From: an uncultured Hyphomicrobiales bacterium
Lineage (GTDB): Bacteria > Pseudomonadota > Alphaproteobacteria > Rhizobiales > Ancalomicrobiaceae
NCBI GenBank assembly: GCA_903930435.1
Contig: CAIYYN010000048.1
Span: 1 to 64,000 of the forward strand
Direction of reading: 5' to 3'
DNA: 64,000 bases
The position numbers were made by a program, and so were the translations under genes. Under the pieces are notes generated by a model. It was not told where the DNA came from and did not search any database. It saw nothing but the letters and a program-made list of their open reading frames with translations. Each line of letters begins with the position of its first letter. Within the stretch, counting starts at the first letter, position 1. Below, piece by piece: positions 9,123-18,026 of the stretch.

Positions 9123-9761
9123 ATGGCTGAAGCTCGCAAAACCCTGGTTCTCGCCTCCGCCAGTCCGCGCCGTCTGGCGTTGTTGCAGCAGGTCGGGATC
9201 GATCCGGATTTTCTCAAGCCCAGCGATCTCGATGAGACGCCCAAGCGCCAGGAATTGCCGCGCTCGCTGGCCTTGCGGCTGGCCGAGGAAAAGGCGCTCG
9301 CCGTGCGTGGCTGGGCTGTCAATACCGATGACTGGTCTGAAAGCCTCATTCTGGCCGCTGACACTGTTGTTGCCGTTGGCCGTCGTATCCTGCCCAAAGC
9401 CATGATGATGGATGAGGCGATCGAGTGCCTGCGTCTGCTGTCAGGGCGTTCGCATCACGTCTGGACGGGGCTGGCGCTCGTGACGCCGCGCGGATCACTG
9501 CGCACGAAGCTTGTCGAGACGCGCATCCGCTTCAAACGGCTGTCGTCGTCCGAGATCGATGCCTATGTCGCATCCGGTGAATGGCGCGGCAAGGCCGGTG
9601 GTTACGCCATTCAAGGGCTCGCCGGAGCGTTTCCGGTCAAGCTGGTCGGCTCCTACACGAATGTCGTGGGTTTGCCTTTGACGGAAACAGTCGGGATGCT
9701 GGAAGGCGAGGGCTACCCCGTTCGCGCCCGCTGGTCGGAACCTTTCGCGCGCGGCGTTTGA
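9123..9761 (+). CDS. maf: Maf-family nucleoside triphosphate pyrophosphatase
   Basis: Maf proteins hydrolyse dTTP/UTP or modified pyrimidine nucleotides and help keep nucleotide pools clean. The 212-residue protein shows the N-terminal signature [18 protein letters not shown], the [11 protein letters not shown] metal-binding segment and YAIQGLAG near the C-terminus. I chose the ATG at 9123 over a TTG at 9108 because the family start lies a few residues before [10 protein letters not shown]. It sits between infA and yacG. Exact substrate class is not readable by eye. Confidence 0.94.
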   Translation: MAEARKTLVLASASPRRLALLQQVGIDPDFLKPSDLDETPKRQELPRSLALRLAEEKALAVRGWAVNTDDWSESLILAADTVVAVGRRILPKAMMMDEAIECLRLLSGRSHHVWTGLALVTPRGSLRTKLVETRIRFKRLSSSEIDAYVASGEWRGKAGGYAIQGLAGAFPVKLVGSYTNVVGLPLTETVGMLEGEGYPVRARWSEPFARGV

Positions 9762-9768
9762 ACCGGCC

Positions 9769-9990
9769 TCAGACCTCGTCGTCGTCCTGATCATCCTCGA
9801 CCACCGGAATGGCGTAGGCACCCGTCAGCCAGCGATTGAGGTCGACCATCCGACAGCGCTTTGAGCAAAATGGATAACTGTCAGCGACCGACATCTTGCC
9901 GCAATTCGGGCAGGGGCGGGCAGGGCGCAAGGGCTGCTGATCGGCAGGCGTTGCAGCAAATTCAGGCTTCGGGGTGTCATCTTGACTCAT
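9769..9990 (-). CDS. yacG: DNA gyrase inhibitor YacG, zinc-binding
   Basis: A 73-residue zinc protein. CPNC and FCSKRC give the four-Cys site (CX2C...CX3C), followed by the family's MVDLNRWL segment and an acidic C-terminal tail (EDDQDDDEV). YacG binds GyrB and blocks DNA binding in characterised relatives. The start at ATG 9990 is preferred over an upstream start that would add 21 residues without family resemblance. The gene is convergent with maf, seven bases apart, whereas in many relatives yacG is collinear with maf. Confidence 0.92.
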   Translation of the reverse strand: MSQDDTPKPEFAATPADQQPLRPARPCPNCGKMSVADSYPFCSKRCRMVDLNRWLTGAYAIPVVEDDQDDDEV

Positions 9991-10100
9991 GCAGCCTATG
10001 TGCCTGCTGGTGCGCTGCGATGCAAGGCCAGGCATGACGGTTTCGTTCGTCACATCGGCCTGTTACCATCGGTGAATTCGTCCTGAAGGGCTGACCATCG

Positions 10101-11504
10101 ATGCCGCAATTCCACACCACGCTTGGCTCAACGCGCTACACATTCGCCAGTCTCGGCGAGTTGCTGGCCCGTGCCTCGCCCCATCGCTCGGGTGATCAAC
10201 TGGCCGGGGTCGCCGCCTCCAGTGCCGAGCAACGGGTCGCCGCGCGTTATGCGCTCGCCGACCTGCCGCTGAAGACCTTCCTGAGTGACGCCCTTATTCC
10301 CTATGAGACCGACGAAGTGACACGGCTCATCGTCGATACTCATGATCTCCGGGCATTTCAGCCTGTTGCGCATCTGACCGTCGGTGCGTTCCGTGACTGG
10401 CTTTTGTCGGATGCAGCCACGGGTCCGGTGCTTGCGGCCTTGGCACCCGGCTTGACGCCCGAAATGGTTGCCGCCGTCTCCAAACTGATGCGCAATCAGG
10501 ATCTGATCGCGGTCGCCCGCAAGATCCGCGTCGAGGTCGCCTTCCGCAATTCGCTGGGGCAAGCCGGCGTGCTTGCGTCGCGCTTGCAGCCCAATCACCC
10601 GGTAGATGATCTCGCAGGGATCGTGGCGGCGACCCTCGACGGCCTGCTGATGGGGGCTGGGGATGCCGTGATCGGTGTCAATCCGGCGACCGACAATGTG
10701 CCCAACACGCTTCGTCTGCTCGACGTGCTGGAAGATCTGCGCGTCCGGCTCGATATTCCCACCCAGACCTGTGTTCTCACCCATGTCACCAACACGCTCG
10801 AAATCATCCGGCGCGGCGGCCCCGTCGATCTCGTCTTTCAGTCCATCGCGGGCACGGAAGCTGCTAATCGCGGTTTCGGCGTCAATCTCGCCGTCCTTAC
10901 GGAGGCGCGTGAGGCGGCGCTGTCGCTGAAACGCGGGACCATCGGCACCAATGTCATGTATTTCGAAACCGGGCAGGGGTCGGCGCTGTCGGCGGATGCC
11001 CATCATGGCCTCGATCAGCAGACGGTCGAAGCGCGTGCCTATGCGGTTGCCCGGCATTTCAAGCCGCTCCTGATCAACACCGTCGTCGGCTTCATCGGGC
11101 CGGAATATCTCTACAACGGCAAGGAAATCATCCGCGCTGGCCTTGAAGATCATGTCTGCGGCAAGCTGCTCGGCCTGCCGATGGGGGTGGACGTCTGCTA
11201 CACCAATCATGCCGAAGCCGATCAGGACGACATGGATACGCTCGCCATGCTGCTCGGTGTTGCCGGTGCCACGTTCCTCATCGGCGTTCCCGGTGCCGAT
11301 GACACGATGCTGAATTATCAGAGCCTGTCCTTTCACGATATTCTGGCTGTTCGCACCGCACTTGGCCTGCAACCCGCGCCGGAATTTGCGCGCTGGCTTG
11401 CCGGGCAGGGGGTCTCGGATACTGAGGGGCGTGTGCGCGCCCTCACCAATAGCGGGGCGATGGAGCGGCTGATCGGATCGGGAGCCTCGCGCCATGACGC
11501 CTGA
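10101..11504 (+). CDS. eutB: ethanolamine ammonia-lyase large subunit
   Basis: EutB with EutC forms the adenosylcobalamin-dependent enzyme that splits ethanolamine into acetaldehyde and ammonia. The 467-residue length fits the family. The TIM-barrel segments are recognisable: GDAVIGVNPATDN, FQSIAGTEAANRGFGVN, MYFETGQGSALSA, FIGPEYLYNGKEIIRA and LPMGVDVCYTNHAEADQDD. AAGGG precedes the ATG. eutC overlaps its end by 11 bases. There are no microcompartment genes, no eutA reactivase and no eutH transporter nearby, so this is the simple cytoplasmic arrangement found in many alphaproteobacteria. Confidence 0.96.
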   Translation: MPQFHTTLGSTRYTFASLGELLARASPHRSGDQLAGVAASSAEQRVAARYALADLPLKTFLSDALIPYETDEVTRLIVDTHDLRAFQPVAHLTVGAFRDWLLSDAATGPVLAALAPGLTPEMVAAVSKLMRNQDLIAVARKIRVEVAFRNSLGQAGVLASRLQPNHPVDDLAGIVAATLDGLLMGAGDAVIGVNPATDNVPNTLRLLDVLEDLRVRLDIPTQTCVLTHVTNTLEIIRRGGPVDLVFQSIAGTEAANRGFGVNLAVLTEAREAALSLKRGTIGTNVMYFETGQGSALSADAHHGLDQQTVEARAYAVARHFKPLLINTVVGFIGPEYLYNGKEIIRAGLEDHVCGKLLGLPMGVDVCYTNHAEADQDDMDTLAMLLGVAGATFLIGVPGADDTMLNYQSLSFHDILAVRTALGLQPAPEFARWLAGQGVSDTEGRVRALTNSGAMERLIGSGASRHDA

Positions 11505-12273
11505 CGATGATCCGTTGCCTCTCACTCAGCCGGTCATGCGTGATCCCTTCGCCCGCCTGCGTGCTGCGACACCGGCCCGCATCGGGTTGGGACAAACAGG
11601 TGACGGCCTGCTAACCGCGCCCATGCTCGATTTTCAGCTGGCCCACGCCCGCGCCCGCGATGCCGTCCATGCGCGGGCTGACTTTGGGACCCTTGCGCAG
11701 GCATTGGCCCCCCGCGAGATCATCGAGGTCGAAAGCGCGGCAGGGGATCGGGTGACCTATCTGCAACGCCCGGATCTCGGACGACGCCTCTCCGAAGAGT
11801 CCCGCCCGAACCTGCGACATGGGCCTTATGATGTGGCTCTGGTGATTGGCGATGGCCTGTCTGCGCGTGCGGTCGATGCCCAGGCTGTTGACGTTGTTGA
11901 GGCGATCCTGGCGCGCCTCTCGCCTCGGCTGTCGCTTGCGCCGATTGTTCTGGCGCGACAGGCCCGCGTGGCACTGGGCGACGAGATCGGGGACGCGCTT
12001 GGTGCGCGCCTCGTTGCCATGCTGATCGGCGAACGACCGGGCCTCAGCGTCGCCGACAGTCTCGGCATCTACCTGACGTTTGATCCCAAACCGGGCCGAC
12101 GCGACAGCGAGCGCAACTGTATCTCGAATATCCACGGCAACGGCGGGCTGACGGCTGCTGCCGCTGCCGAAAAACTCGTCTGGTTGATAGAAGAGGCGCT
12201 GCGCCTTCAATTAACCGGTATCGAACTCAAGGATGACCAGGACACGACTGTCCTGATCGGCGGCGGGAGCTGA
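11494..12273 (+). CDS. eutC: ethanolamine ammonia-lyase small subunit
   Basis: The 259-residue EutC supplies the part of the cobalamin-binding surface that complements EutB. Seen: LARLRAATPARIGLGQTG near the N-terminus, DVALVIGDGLSARAV in the middle, and ERPGLSVADSLGIYLTF plus ERNCISNIHGNGG towards the C-terminus, all typical of the subunit. Its ATG lies inside the last codons of eutB (11-base overlap), implying translational coupling. The gene ends six bases from the convergent flavin monooxygenase gene. Confidence 0.95.
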   Translation: MTPDDDPLPLTQPVMRDPFARLRAATPARIGLGQTGDGLLTAPMLDFQLAHARARDAVHARADFGTLAQALAPREIIEVESAAGDRVTYLQRPDLGRRLSEESRPNLRHGPYDVALVIGDGLSARAVDAQAVDVVEAILARLSPRLSLAPIVLARQARVALGDEIGDALGARLVAMLIGERPGLSVADSLGIYLTFDPKPGRRDSERNCISNIHGNGGLTAAAAAEKLVWLIEEALRLQLTGIELKDDQDTTVLIGGGS

Positions 12274-12278
12274 CCTGT

Positions 12279-13604
12279 TCAGTCCGCTGCATAGCGGTTC
12301 TTGGGTTCCTTCAGTCCGAGATGCCCGCGCAGGGTTGTTGACGTATATTCGGTCCGCAGCAACCCGCGCCGTTGCAATTCCGGCACCACGCCATCGACGA
12401 AATCCTGCATGCCGCTGGGCATGGCCGGGAAAATCAGCATGAAGCCATCGGCAGCGCCGCCTTCCAGCCATTCCTGCATGTGGTCGGCGGCCTGCATCGG
12501 GGTGCCCCGGAACGTCGTCAGGCCGCGTTCATAGGTCGTGTAGATCTCGCGCAAGGTCATCTTCTTGCGGATCATGCGGACGATATCGGCAAAATACGTC
12601 TGGTGGAAATTCGACGTTGCCGGGATCAGTTCTTCCGGGATCGGCTCGTCGATGGGCAAACCCGACAGGTCGATTTCGAGGTCATTGGCAAGCCGCATCT
12701 TGCCGACAATCGGCTGGATCATGTCCTGCTGGGCGCGGTATTTCGCTTCCGCCTCTTCCGGCGTTGCGCCAAGGACGATCGGCAAACCTGCCAATATCTT
12801 CAACTGGCTGGGATCGCGTCCGAATTTCGCCATCCGCCCCTTCAGGTCCTTGTAGAAGGCCTGTCCTGCCTCCAGTGTCGCATCGGAGGAAAACACCACC
12901 TCGGCGATTTCAGCGGCGAAATCCTTGCCTGTGTTCGAAGATCCCGCCTGGATCAGGACCGGTTGTCCCTGCGGGGTCCATCCGATGTTGAGCGCGCCAT
13001 TGACCCGGAAGAACTCGCCTTCATGCGATAGCGGATGCAATTTGCTCGGGTCGAAATTCTGGCCGTTTGCGACATCATTGATGAAGGCCCCTGCCTCCCA
13101 GCTGTCCCACAAGGCCTTGACGACAGAGACGGCTTCACGTGCCCGCGCATAGCGGTCGGCGTGCGGGGGCAGTTTGTCGAGCCCGAAATTCTTCGCCGCA
13201 TAATCATTGGCCGAGGTCACGACATTCCAGGCGGCGCGGCCGTTGCTCAAATGATCGAGCGAAGCATAGAGCCGGGCGATGTTATAGGGCTCGTAAAAGC
13301 TGGTCGAGAGCGTGCCACCAAGGCCGATATGGGTCGTTGCACCCGAAAGCGCCGACAACAGCGTCAGCGGCTCAAACACGTTCATGAACAGCGGAAAGCG
13401 GCTCCAGGCTTCGAGATTTTCAGTGCGCGCCGCAGGCGTATCCGCCACGAAGAACAGATCGAACATGCCGCGTTCTGCAAGCTGTGCCGCATGCGTGTAA
13501 TAGCGGATATCGGTCGCCGGATCATGTTTGGTCCCGGTCAGCATCCAGGACGCCGGATGCACACCTGTGCCCTGGATCAAAACGGCGAGGGAAAGTTGCG
13601 GCAT
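12279..13604 (-). CDS. LLM-class flavin-dependent monooxygenase (NtaA/SnaA/DszA group)
   Basis: A 441-residue flavin-dependent oxidoreductase of the luciferase-like superfamily, nitrilotriacetate/dibenzothiophene monooxygenase branch. These use reduced FMN from a partner reductase. Seen: AERGMFDLFFVADTPA, FEPLTLLSALSGAT, IGLGGTLSTSFYEPYNIARL, LSNGRAAWNVVTS and RGTPMQAADHMQEW, in the expected order. I start at ATG 13604, ten bases after GGAGAGGACC, rather than the upstream start. No flavin reductase or sulfonate transporter is adjacent, so the substrate cannot be inferred. The 170 bases upstream to flhA hold its promoter region. Confidence 0.9.
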   Translation of the reverse strand: MPQLSLAVLIQGTGVHPASWMLTGTKHDPATDIRYYTHAAQLAERGMFDLFFVADTPAARTENLEAWSRFPLFMNVFEPLTLLSALSGATTHIGLGGTLSTSFYEPYNIARLYASLDHLSNGRAAWNVVTSANDYAAKNFGLDKLPPHADRYARAREAVSVVKALWDSWEAGAFINDVANGQNFDPSKLHPLSHEGEFFRVNGALNIGWTPQGQPVLIQAGSSNTGKDFAAEIAEVVFSSDATLEAGQAFYKDLKGRMAKFGRDPSQLKILAGLPIVLGATPEEAEAKYRAQQDMIQPIVGKMRLANDLEIDLSGLPIDEPIPEELIPATSNFHQTYFADIVRMIRKKMTLREIYTTYERGLTTFRGTPMQAADHMQEWLEGGAADGFMLIFPAMPSGMQDFVDGVVPELQRRGLLRTEYTSTTLRGHLGLKEPKNRYAAD

Positions 13605-13774
13605 CGACGGGTCCTCTCCAAAACAGCGGCGCAATGTGATGACCCGATCGTCAACACACTGCCTTCCCGCCTAAGAGACCAGTCTCCGGCAATCTTGCCA
13701 AGAGGATAGTCCGCACGAATACCGAGTTACCCTGCAAAAAATCAGTCGCCATTCCAATTCGAGACGTCAGGTCC

Positions 13775-15910
13775 TCACACCTGACCGATGGTCTTCAGCT
13801 TCACGCGTGGGTGAACTTCGCTCTGGCTCATGACGACCGTCTGGGCGCGGAAGCGTTCGACGATGGCGCGCACATGGTGGCGAATGCCGGGCGAGGTCAG
13901 CAGTACCGGAATTTCGCCTTGGGTCGCCGCATCTTCGAAGGCCTGCCGGACGGCGGTGACGAAATCGCCGAGCTTGGACGGTGCCATCGCCAGATGCTTC
14001 TCGTCGCCCTCGCCGACAATCGCCTCGGCAAAGGCCAGTTCCCATGCCGGTGACAGGGCGATGAGCGGCAGGAAGCCATTGTGCGACAGGTTTGCCGCGC
14101 AGAGCTGCCGGGCCAGCCGCATGCGGACGTGTTCGGTGATCCCTGAGACCGAGCGCGTGAAGCCGACGGCCTCGGCAATCCCTTCCAGAATGGACGAGAG
14201 ATCGCGGATTGAAATGCGCTCGTTGAGCAGCGACTGCAGCACGCGCTGGATGCCGGAGACGTTGATCTGACTCGGGACGATATCGTCGATGAGCTTGTGC
14301 TGTTCCTTCGGCAGATCGTTCAGGAGCTTCTGGACGTCCGCATAGGAGAGCAGGTCGGCAACGTTCGTCTTCAGCACTTCGGTCAGATGCGTGGATAGAA
14401 CCGTCGACGGATCGACGACCGTGAGGCCCCGGATCGCAGCTTCTTCCTTGAGGCCAGCGTCGATCCAGGCGGCGGGCAGGCCGAAGGTTGGCTCGGTCGT
14501 ATGTGTGCCCGGCAGTTCGATTGGCCTGCCGTCCGGGTCCATGACCATGAACTGGTTCGGGAACAGGATGCCGCGACCGGCCTCCACTTCCTTGACCTTG
14601 ATGATGTACTCGTTGGACGCCAGCTGCACGTTGTCGAGCAGGCGGCACGGTGGCATCACGAAGCCCATGTCGGAGGCGAGCTGACGGCGCAGCGCCTTGA
14701 TCTGCTCCGTCAGGCGGTCGGTGCCATCCGGACCATTGATGAGCGTCAGCAGGGCGTAGCCGAGTTCGATGCGAAGATCGTCCATCCGCAGGAGGTCGAC
14801 CGCGTGCTCCTCCTTCGGCGCAACCGATTGCTGGATGGCTTCCGCAGTCGCTGCCGTATTATCGAATTCGATCTGGCGGTTCTTGCGCTCGGCAAAGAGC
14901 GCCAGCATGCCTGCCCCCGTGGCCAGGATCAGGAAGGGAAACGTCGGCATGCCCGGCAACAGCGCCAGCGCGATCATGACGGCTGATGCCATCGCCAGGG
15001 CGCGCGGATAGCCGGAAAATTGCTTCATCAGCGCCTTGTCGGCAGCACCGGAAACACCGGCCTTGGAGACGAGCAAGCCCGCCGCCACGGAAACGATCAG
15101 CGCCGGGATCTGCGTGACGAGACCGTCACCCACCGTCAGCAGCGTGTAGGAATGCGCAGCATCTGAAATGCTGACGCCCTGCTGCATAACGCCGATGATG
15201 ATGCCGGCCACGACGTTGATGAACGTGATCATGAGGCCGGCGATCGCGTCACCGCGCACGAATTTCGAGGCACCGTCCATGGCGCCGAAGAAGGATGATT
15301 CGTCTTCGAGATCCTTGCGCCGCTGCTTGGCGACCTTCTCGTCGATGAGGCCTGCCGACAGATCGGCATCGATGGCCATCTGCTTGCCGGGCATGGCGTC
15401 GAGCGTAAAGCGGGCCGCGACTTCCGCGATACGACCGGAACCCTTGGTGATGACGATGAAGTTCACGATCAGCAGGATCGCATAGACGATGATGCCGATG
15501 ACAAAGTTGCCGCCCATGACGAAGTTGCCGAAGGCTTCGATCACATGGCCTGCTGCTGCCGCTCCCTCGTGGCCATGGCTGAGGATCAGGCGCGTCGAGG
15601 CCATGTTGAGCGACAGGCGCAACATCGTGGCAATGAGCAGGACCGTCGGGAAGGATGAGAATTCCAGCGGGGCCTGAATGAACAGCGACGTCATCAGGAT
15701 CATGACGGAGAGCGTGATCGAGATCGCCAGCGCCATGTCGAGCAGCCAGGACGGCAGCGGCACGATCAGCACCATCAGGATCGTCATGACGCCGACAGCC
15801 AGCGCCACGTCGCCGCGCCGCGCCGCCTTCAGGAAATCCTGCAGGGACGGGAATTGCAGCTTCAGTCCGGGTACTTTGGCAGCCCCGGTTTCTGCGGTCA
15901 CGTCACTCAT
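13775..15910 (-). CDS. flhA: flagellar type III export gate protein FlhA
   Basis: FlhA forms the nonameric export gate of the flagellar secretion system. The 711-residue length fits. The N-terminal half carries about eight membrane helices (first at about 38-55) with the conserved loop FVRGDAIAGLMITFINVVAGIIIG. The C-terminal cytosolic half contains LELGYALLTLI, FPNQFMVMD and LIDDIVPSQINVSGIQRVLQ, the docking region for chaperone-substrate complexes. It is the last gene of the fliF-G-H-N-flbD-flhA order known from Caulobacter, but here a CLC gene and a small gene lie between it and flbD. It has its own CtrA-like box 61 bases upstream. Confidence 0.97.
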   Translation of the reverse strand: MSDVTAETGAAKVPGLKLQFPSLQDFLKAARRGDVALAVGVMTILMVLIVPLPSWLLDMALAISITLSVMILMTSLFIQAPLEFSSFPTVLLIATMLRLSLNMASTRLILSHGHEGAAAAGHVIEAFGNFVMGGNFVIGIIVYAILLIVNFIVITKGSGRIAEVAARFTLDAMPGKQMAIDADLSAGLIDEKVAKQRRKDLEDESSFFGAMDGASKFVRGDAIAGLMITFINVVAGIIIGVMQQGVSISDAAHSYTLLTVGDGLVTQIPALIVSVAAGLLVSKAGVSGAADKALMKQFSGYPRALAMASAVMIALALLPGMPTFPFLILATGAGMLALFAERKNRQIEFDNTAATAEAIQQSVAPKEEHAVDLLRMDDLRIELGYALLTLINGPDGTDRLTEQIKALRRQLASDMGFVMPPCRLLDNVQLASNEYIIKVKEVEAGRGILFPNQFMVMDPDGRPIELPGTHTTEPTFGLPAAWIDAGLKEEAAIRGLTVVDPSTVLSTHLTEVLKTNVADLLSYADVQKLLNDLPKEQHKLIDDIVPSQINVSGIQRVLQSLLNERISIRDLSSILEGIAEAVGFTRSVSGITEHVRMRLARQLCAANLSHNGFLPLIALSPAWELAFAEAIVGEGDEKHLAMAPSKLGDFVTAVRQAFEDAATQGEIPVLLTSPGIRHHVRAIVERFRAQTVVMSQSEVHPRVKLKTIGQV

Positions 15911-15970
15911 GGCACCCCCAAATCACCCGACACGGCAACTCCTGCCGGGCAATTATTGCCGGGTGTATGG

Positions 15971-15985
15971 TTAACGGGTGGTTAA
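15971..15985 (-). promoter_or_regulatory. CtrA-type box upstream of flhA
   Basis: On the minus strand the sequence reads TTAACC-ACCCG-TTAACC, a perfect TTAA-N7-TTAA with the extended CC on both halves. It lies 61 bases upstream of the flhA ATG. CtrA of Caulobacter binds this motif at class II flagellar promoters. The spacing to flhA and the presence of ctrA in the same window support a functional site; binding itself is inferred. Confidence 0.75.
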
Positions 15986-16164
15986 GATTGTGTGCGAAAT
16001 TGGGAGGGGATGGCGGGTGGGAGCGAGGCCCGTCAGGTATCCTTGCCCGTCATCCCGACACGGTCGGCAGGAATCACAGCGAAAGCCGATGTTGGTGCTT
16101 TGGACGCTCATATCCTTGAACCGCCTTATCGACAACGCCAGGAGAATCCGGCACGAAGACATCC

Positions 16165-17448
16165 ATGAACTTGCGTGCCCTTCCGATCATCGTTCGTCGC
16201 CGCACCGCGACCTTGTTTGGCGCTGTGCTGCTGGGCATAGCGGCGCTGGTTTTTGCGCGATTGGCCGATACAGCCAGCGGCCTCTTTCTGGCCTTTTCGG
16301 CCCGCTACACCTATGCGCCGCTCATTGTAACGCCGGTCGGGCTGGGGCTAATCGTTGCACTGACGCGACGCTTTTATCCGCTCTCGCGTGGCTCGGGCAT
16401 TCCACAGGTCATCGTCGGCTGCGATGATGCCCGTCATGCCGTGGGGCGTGGTCTGATTTCGATCCCGACAGCGATTTTCAAGGTCGTGATGACGGTTGCG
16501 GCGCTGCTGATTGGCGCGTCCGTTGGTCGCGAAGGTCCGACGGTGCAGGTTTCCGCTGCGATCATGGCGATGGCGCACCGCGTCATGAAGATTGAACTGT
16601 CGGCTGCCGTCGTGATCGCTGGCGGCGCGGCGGGTGTCTCTGCGGCTTTCAATACGCCCTTGGCCGGCGTTGCCTTCGCGATCGAAGAATTGGCGGCGGC
16701 CTATCATCAGCGACTTGCGCTGCTGGCCATGGTTGCGGTCATGATCTCTGGCATGGTCAGCCTCGGGCTTGCGGGCGATTACGTCTATTTTGGCGCGATG
16801 CACCAGCGGATGGGATTCCTGTCGGCGCTGATGATTGCGCCGGTGGCCGGTATCGTTGGCGGCCTGACGGGCGGACTATTCTCGGCAACCGCACTCGCCT
16901 TCGGGCGGACCACCTGGAAACCGGTCGCGCTGATCCGCGCCCGCCCGATCACGCTGGCGGTTGGCTGCGGGGGGCTGATTGCCGGGCTTGGTGTTCTGAC
17001 ACACGGCGCGACGTGGGGCGCCGGCTACGAAATGGCCAAGCAACTGGTTGAATCCGATCCGCAACCGCTGTGGTTCGGTCCGTCGAAAATCGCGGCCTCG
17101 CTGCTGACCATGCTCAGCGGAACGCCCGGCGGCATTTTTGCGCCGTCGCTCGCCGCCGGGGCCGGGATCGGCAACCTGATTGCCTCTGTCTTTCCCTATG
17201 AGCCGCTTGGGCCGATCGTCCTGCTTGGCATGATCGGTTATTTTGTCGGTGTGGTTCGCGCGCCGCTGACAGCCACATTGATCATCTCGGAGATGACAGA
17301 CAGCCGAGCCATGGTGCTGCCTTTCCTGATTTCTGCGGTGATTGCCGACGGCATTTCGTCTCTCGTCTGCAAGGAACGGCTTTACCACGGGCTATCGAAA
17401 GCATTCGTGGAACCTGCCGACCGCATGGAAGTGGATGAAGGGCTTTAA
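16165..17448 (+). CDS. CLC-family chloride channel or transporter
   Basis: A 427-residue polytopic membrane protein of the CLC family. Three anion-selectivity signatures are visible: GSGIPQV (about residue 79), GREGPTVQ (about 122) and GGIFAPSLAAGA (about 320). Between them lie about ten or more hydrophobic helices. The usual gating Glu is present in the GREGP motif. There are no C-terminal CBS domains, so it is the short prokaryotic type. It is transcribed opposite to the flagellar genes on both sides, splitting flbD from flhA. Whether it is a channel or a chloride/proton exchanger cannot be read by eye. Confidence 0.93.
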   Translation: MNLRALPIIVRRRTATLFGAVLLGIAALVFARLADTASGLFLAFSARYTYAPLIVTPVGLGLIVALTRRFYPLSRGSGIPQVIVGCDDARHAVGRGLISIPTAIFKVVMTVAALLIGASVGREGPTVQVSAAIMAMAHRVMKIELSAAVVIAGGAAGVSAAFNTPLAGVAFAIEELAAAYHQRLALLAMVAVMISGMVSLGLAGDYVYFGAMHQRMGFLSALMIAPVAGIVGGLTGGLFSATALAFGRTTWKPVALIRARPITLAVGCGGLIAGLGVLTHGATWGAGYEMAKQLVESDPQPLWFGPSKIAASLLTMLSGTPGGIFAPSLAAGAGIGNLIASVFPYEPLGPIVLLGMIGYFVGVVRAPLTATLIISEMTDSRAMVLPFLISAVIADGISSLVCKERLYHGLSKAFVEPADRMEVDEGL

Positions 17449-17471
17449 CGCCCCCCATCCTCGTCAATCTT

Positions 17472-17708
17472 TCACTGCATCGCCTTTTCCATGGCGTCGC
17501 TGAGCTTGGCGGTTGGGTTGGCCTTGCAATAGTCGTTGATCTTCTTGTCCATGTCGTCGGCTGCGGCGTCGCCGGTCTTGGGCTGCGGGCCCATCTGGGC
17601 GAGAAGCTTCATATAATCGGCGCAGGTTGAATTCGGGTCGCTGGCCTGGGCAAAAGCCGAGGAGATGCCGAGGGTCGAGAAAAGGGCAACGATCAGAAAT
17701 TGACACAT
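17472..17708 (-). CDS. small secreted two-cysteine protein, weakly HdeA-like
   Basis: A 78-residue protein with a signal peptide (MCQFLIVALFSTLGISSAFAQ, cleavage after about residue 21). The mature part has two cysteines (STCADYM and NDYCKANP) followed by a LSDAMEKAM helix. The spacing of two Cys around a small helical core and the C-x-x-NP-x-x-x-L-x-D-A ending recall periplasmic HdeA-type acid chaperones, but the match is weak. ATG 17708 is preferred over an upstream start at 17789 because it begins the signal peptide. It lies 23 bases from the convergent CLC gene. The 318 bases upstream (17709-18026) hold no gene. Confidence 0.65.
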   Translation of the reverse strand: MCQFLIVALFSTLGISSAFAQASDPNSTCADYMKLLAQMGPQPKTGDAAADDMDKKINDYCKANPTAKLSDAMEKAMQ

Positions 17709-17943
17709 CGGGGAAAGCTCCGGGTTGATTTTTGAGTGAATGGAGTCCGATCTGACTCGGATGACGGCAATGACGGGCAAGTCTGACAAACGCTTATTTG
17801 CGGAAATGCAGAAAGAACATCATTTAGATCAATAGCACGGTAACGGTTGCAGGTCTGGTAAATCGGACAGCATCCAACCGGTTAGCCGACGAGGCCGTAT
17901 AAAAGTCTGTCGTTGTCTGCCAAATCAGTGACGTAACTGTCAT

Positions 17944-17980
17944 GGACTGGCTAGGGCGCTTTCGGCACCCTGTCCAGTCC
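17944..17980 (-). terminator. hairpin downstream of flbD
   Basis: Arms GGACTGG (17944-17950) and CCAGTCC (17974-17980) pair, with an inner GGG/CCC. The hairpin lies about 46 bases beyond the flbD stop. There is no long T run on the minus strand, so it may be a weak terminator or an mRNA-end stabiliser. Confidence 0.5.
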
Positions 17981-18026
17981 ACGAATGGCTTTTGTCGCAA
18001 GTGTGATCCGCCGGGAGCGGGGCCGC

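Noticed and set aside
10128-11525. 465-codon open frame antisense to eutB
   Set aside because: Low-complexity shadow of a gene with unmistakable family motifs on the other strand.
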